A stretch of DNA of 22,499 nucleotides, taken from assembly GCA_964571225.1 (NCBI GenBank), contig CAZNBB010000058.1, forward strand, positions 1 through 22,499, written 5' to 3'. The DNA is from DATFML01 sp964571225. GTDB taxonomy: Bacteria > Pseudomonadota > Gammaproteobacteria > DATFLG01. Each line of letters starts with the position of its first letter. Within the stretch, counting starts at the first letter, position 1. This document shows, one piece after another, positions 21,925-22,499 of this stretch. The position numbers and the translations under genes are program-made. Below the pieces are notes generated by a model. That model searched no databases, was not told where the DNA came from, and saw only the letters and a program-made list of their open reading frames with translations.

Positions 21925-22499
21925 TCAATCCGATGCAGCGCGCTGCTCGGATGCATCGAAGATCATGTAGGGCTTTGATTCACCGAGGATCACGGCTTCG
22001 TCGACGACCACCTTGCGCACGTTCTCCAGGGACGGTAGATCGTACATGGTGTCAAGCAACACATGTTCCATGATGGTGCGCAGGCCGCGAGCGCCAGTTT
22101 TCCGTTCCATAGCCTTGCGGGCCACTGCCCGTAACGCATCTTCGCGGAACTCCAGCTCGCAGCCTTCCATGTCGAACAGCTTGTTGTACTGCTTGGTGAG
22201 CGCGTTCTTGGGCTCGGTCAGGATCTGCACCAGCGCATCTTCGTCCAGTTCCTCGAGCGTGGCCACCACCGGCAGCCGACCGACGAATTCCGGAATCAGT
22301 CCGAAGCGAATGAGGTCCTCGGGTTCCACCGAATACAGCACTTCGCCCACCGGTCGGTCCTCTTTCTTGCTCTTCACCTGGGCCGCAAAACCGATGCCGC
22401 CTTTCTCCGAACGGTCCCGGATGATCTTCTCCAGACCGGCGAAAGCGCCGCCGCAGATGAACAGGATGTTGGTGGTGTCCACCTGCAGAAATTCCTGCT
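21925..22499 (-). CDS. clpX: ClpXP protease ATPase subunit ClpX, C-terminal part (5' end outside window)
   Basis: ClpX is the AAA+ unfoldase that feeds tagged substrates to the ClpP peptidase. The frame is open to the window edge: before the GTG at 22482 it reads QEFLQV, normal ClpX sequence, so the gene continues upstream. About 190 residues remain of a protein usually near 424. They include the strand ILFICGGAFAGLEKII, GIGFAAQ, the RFGLIPEFVGRLPV segment, and the small-domain sensor region GARGLRTIMEHVLLDTMYDLPS. It precedes lon on the same strand, as in related bacteria. Confidence 0.97.
   Translation of the reverse strand, partial: QEFLQVDTTNILFICGGAFAGLEKIIRDRSEKGGIGFAAQVKSKKEDRPVGEVLYSVEPEDLIRFGLIPEFVGRLPVVATLEELDEDALVQILTEPKNALTKQYNKLFDMEGCELEFREDALRAVARKAMERKTGARGLRTIMEHVLLDTMYDLPSLENVRKVVVDEAVILGESKPYMIFDASEQRAASD

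Overview
This window is a stretch of gammaproteobacterial core chromosome with GC-rich coding sequence. No taxon can be named from it. From memory, gene content and order closely match Pseudomonas aeruginosa PA1801-PA1816: clpX, lon, hupB, (tRNAs), ppiD, fabI, a peptide ABC transporter, mltD, (gloB), a methyltransferase, rnhA and dnaQ. It departs from that layout at several points: gloB is absent, an aminotransferase lies downstream of the ABC transporter, a dicarboxylate/amino-acid symporter sits between fabI and ppiD, and an NhaD-type antiporter lies beyond dnaQ. NhaD antiporters are typical of bacteria facing Na+ or alkaline stress, a weak hint at a saline or alkaline habitat.

Layout, left to right. 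Positions 2-1222 (+) hold the C-terminal part of an NhaD Na+/H+ antiporter cut by the window edge. Positions 3357-1351 (-) hold a packed methyltransferase, rnhA and dnaQ series. Positions 3571-5727 (+) encode an MltD-type lytic transglycosylase lipoprotein with five LysM domains. Positions 13931-7198 (-) are a peptide ABC transporter operon: a substrate-binding lipoprotein, two permeases and a fused double ATPase. A class V aminotransferase (7115-5922) follows on the same strand. fabI (14210-15004, +) is convergent with a DAACS-family symporter (16325-15009, -). ppiD (18433-16517, -) lies upstream of the symporter. A compact hupB / tRNA-Val / tRNA-Asp transcription unit (19176-18472, -) follows, with a recognisable promoter and terminator. 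lon (21706-19256, -) has a heat-shock-type promoter and its own terminator. The 3' part of clpX reaches the right edge.

The genes serve core functions: protein quality control (ClpX, Lon, PpiD), nucleoid structure (HU), replication fidelity and RNA removal (DnaQ, RNase HI), envelope maintenance (MltD, FabI) and solute uptake (ABC transporter, symporter, NhaD). No gap without a gene exceeds 300 bases; the largest are 13932-14209 (278 bp) and 21707-21924 (218 bp).

I found no convincing new defence, metabolic or mobile system. The most unexpected signal is a 157-bp MITE-like element at the ppiD stop codon, with imperfect inverted ends and a CTAG direct repeat; it appears to have separated ppiD from the symporter gene. 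Also worth attention are the double-anchor topology predicted for the substrate-binding protein, the N-terminally enlarged permease, the near-identical LysM repeats, and an alanine at FabI position 93.
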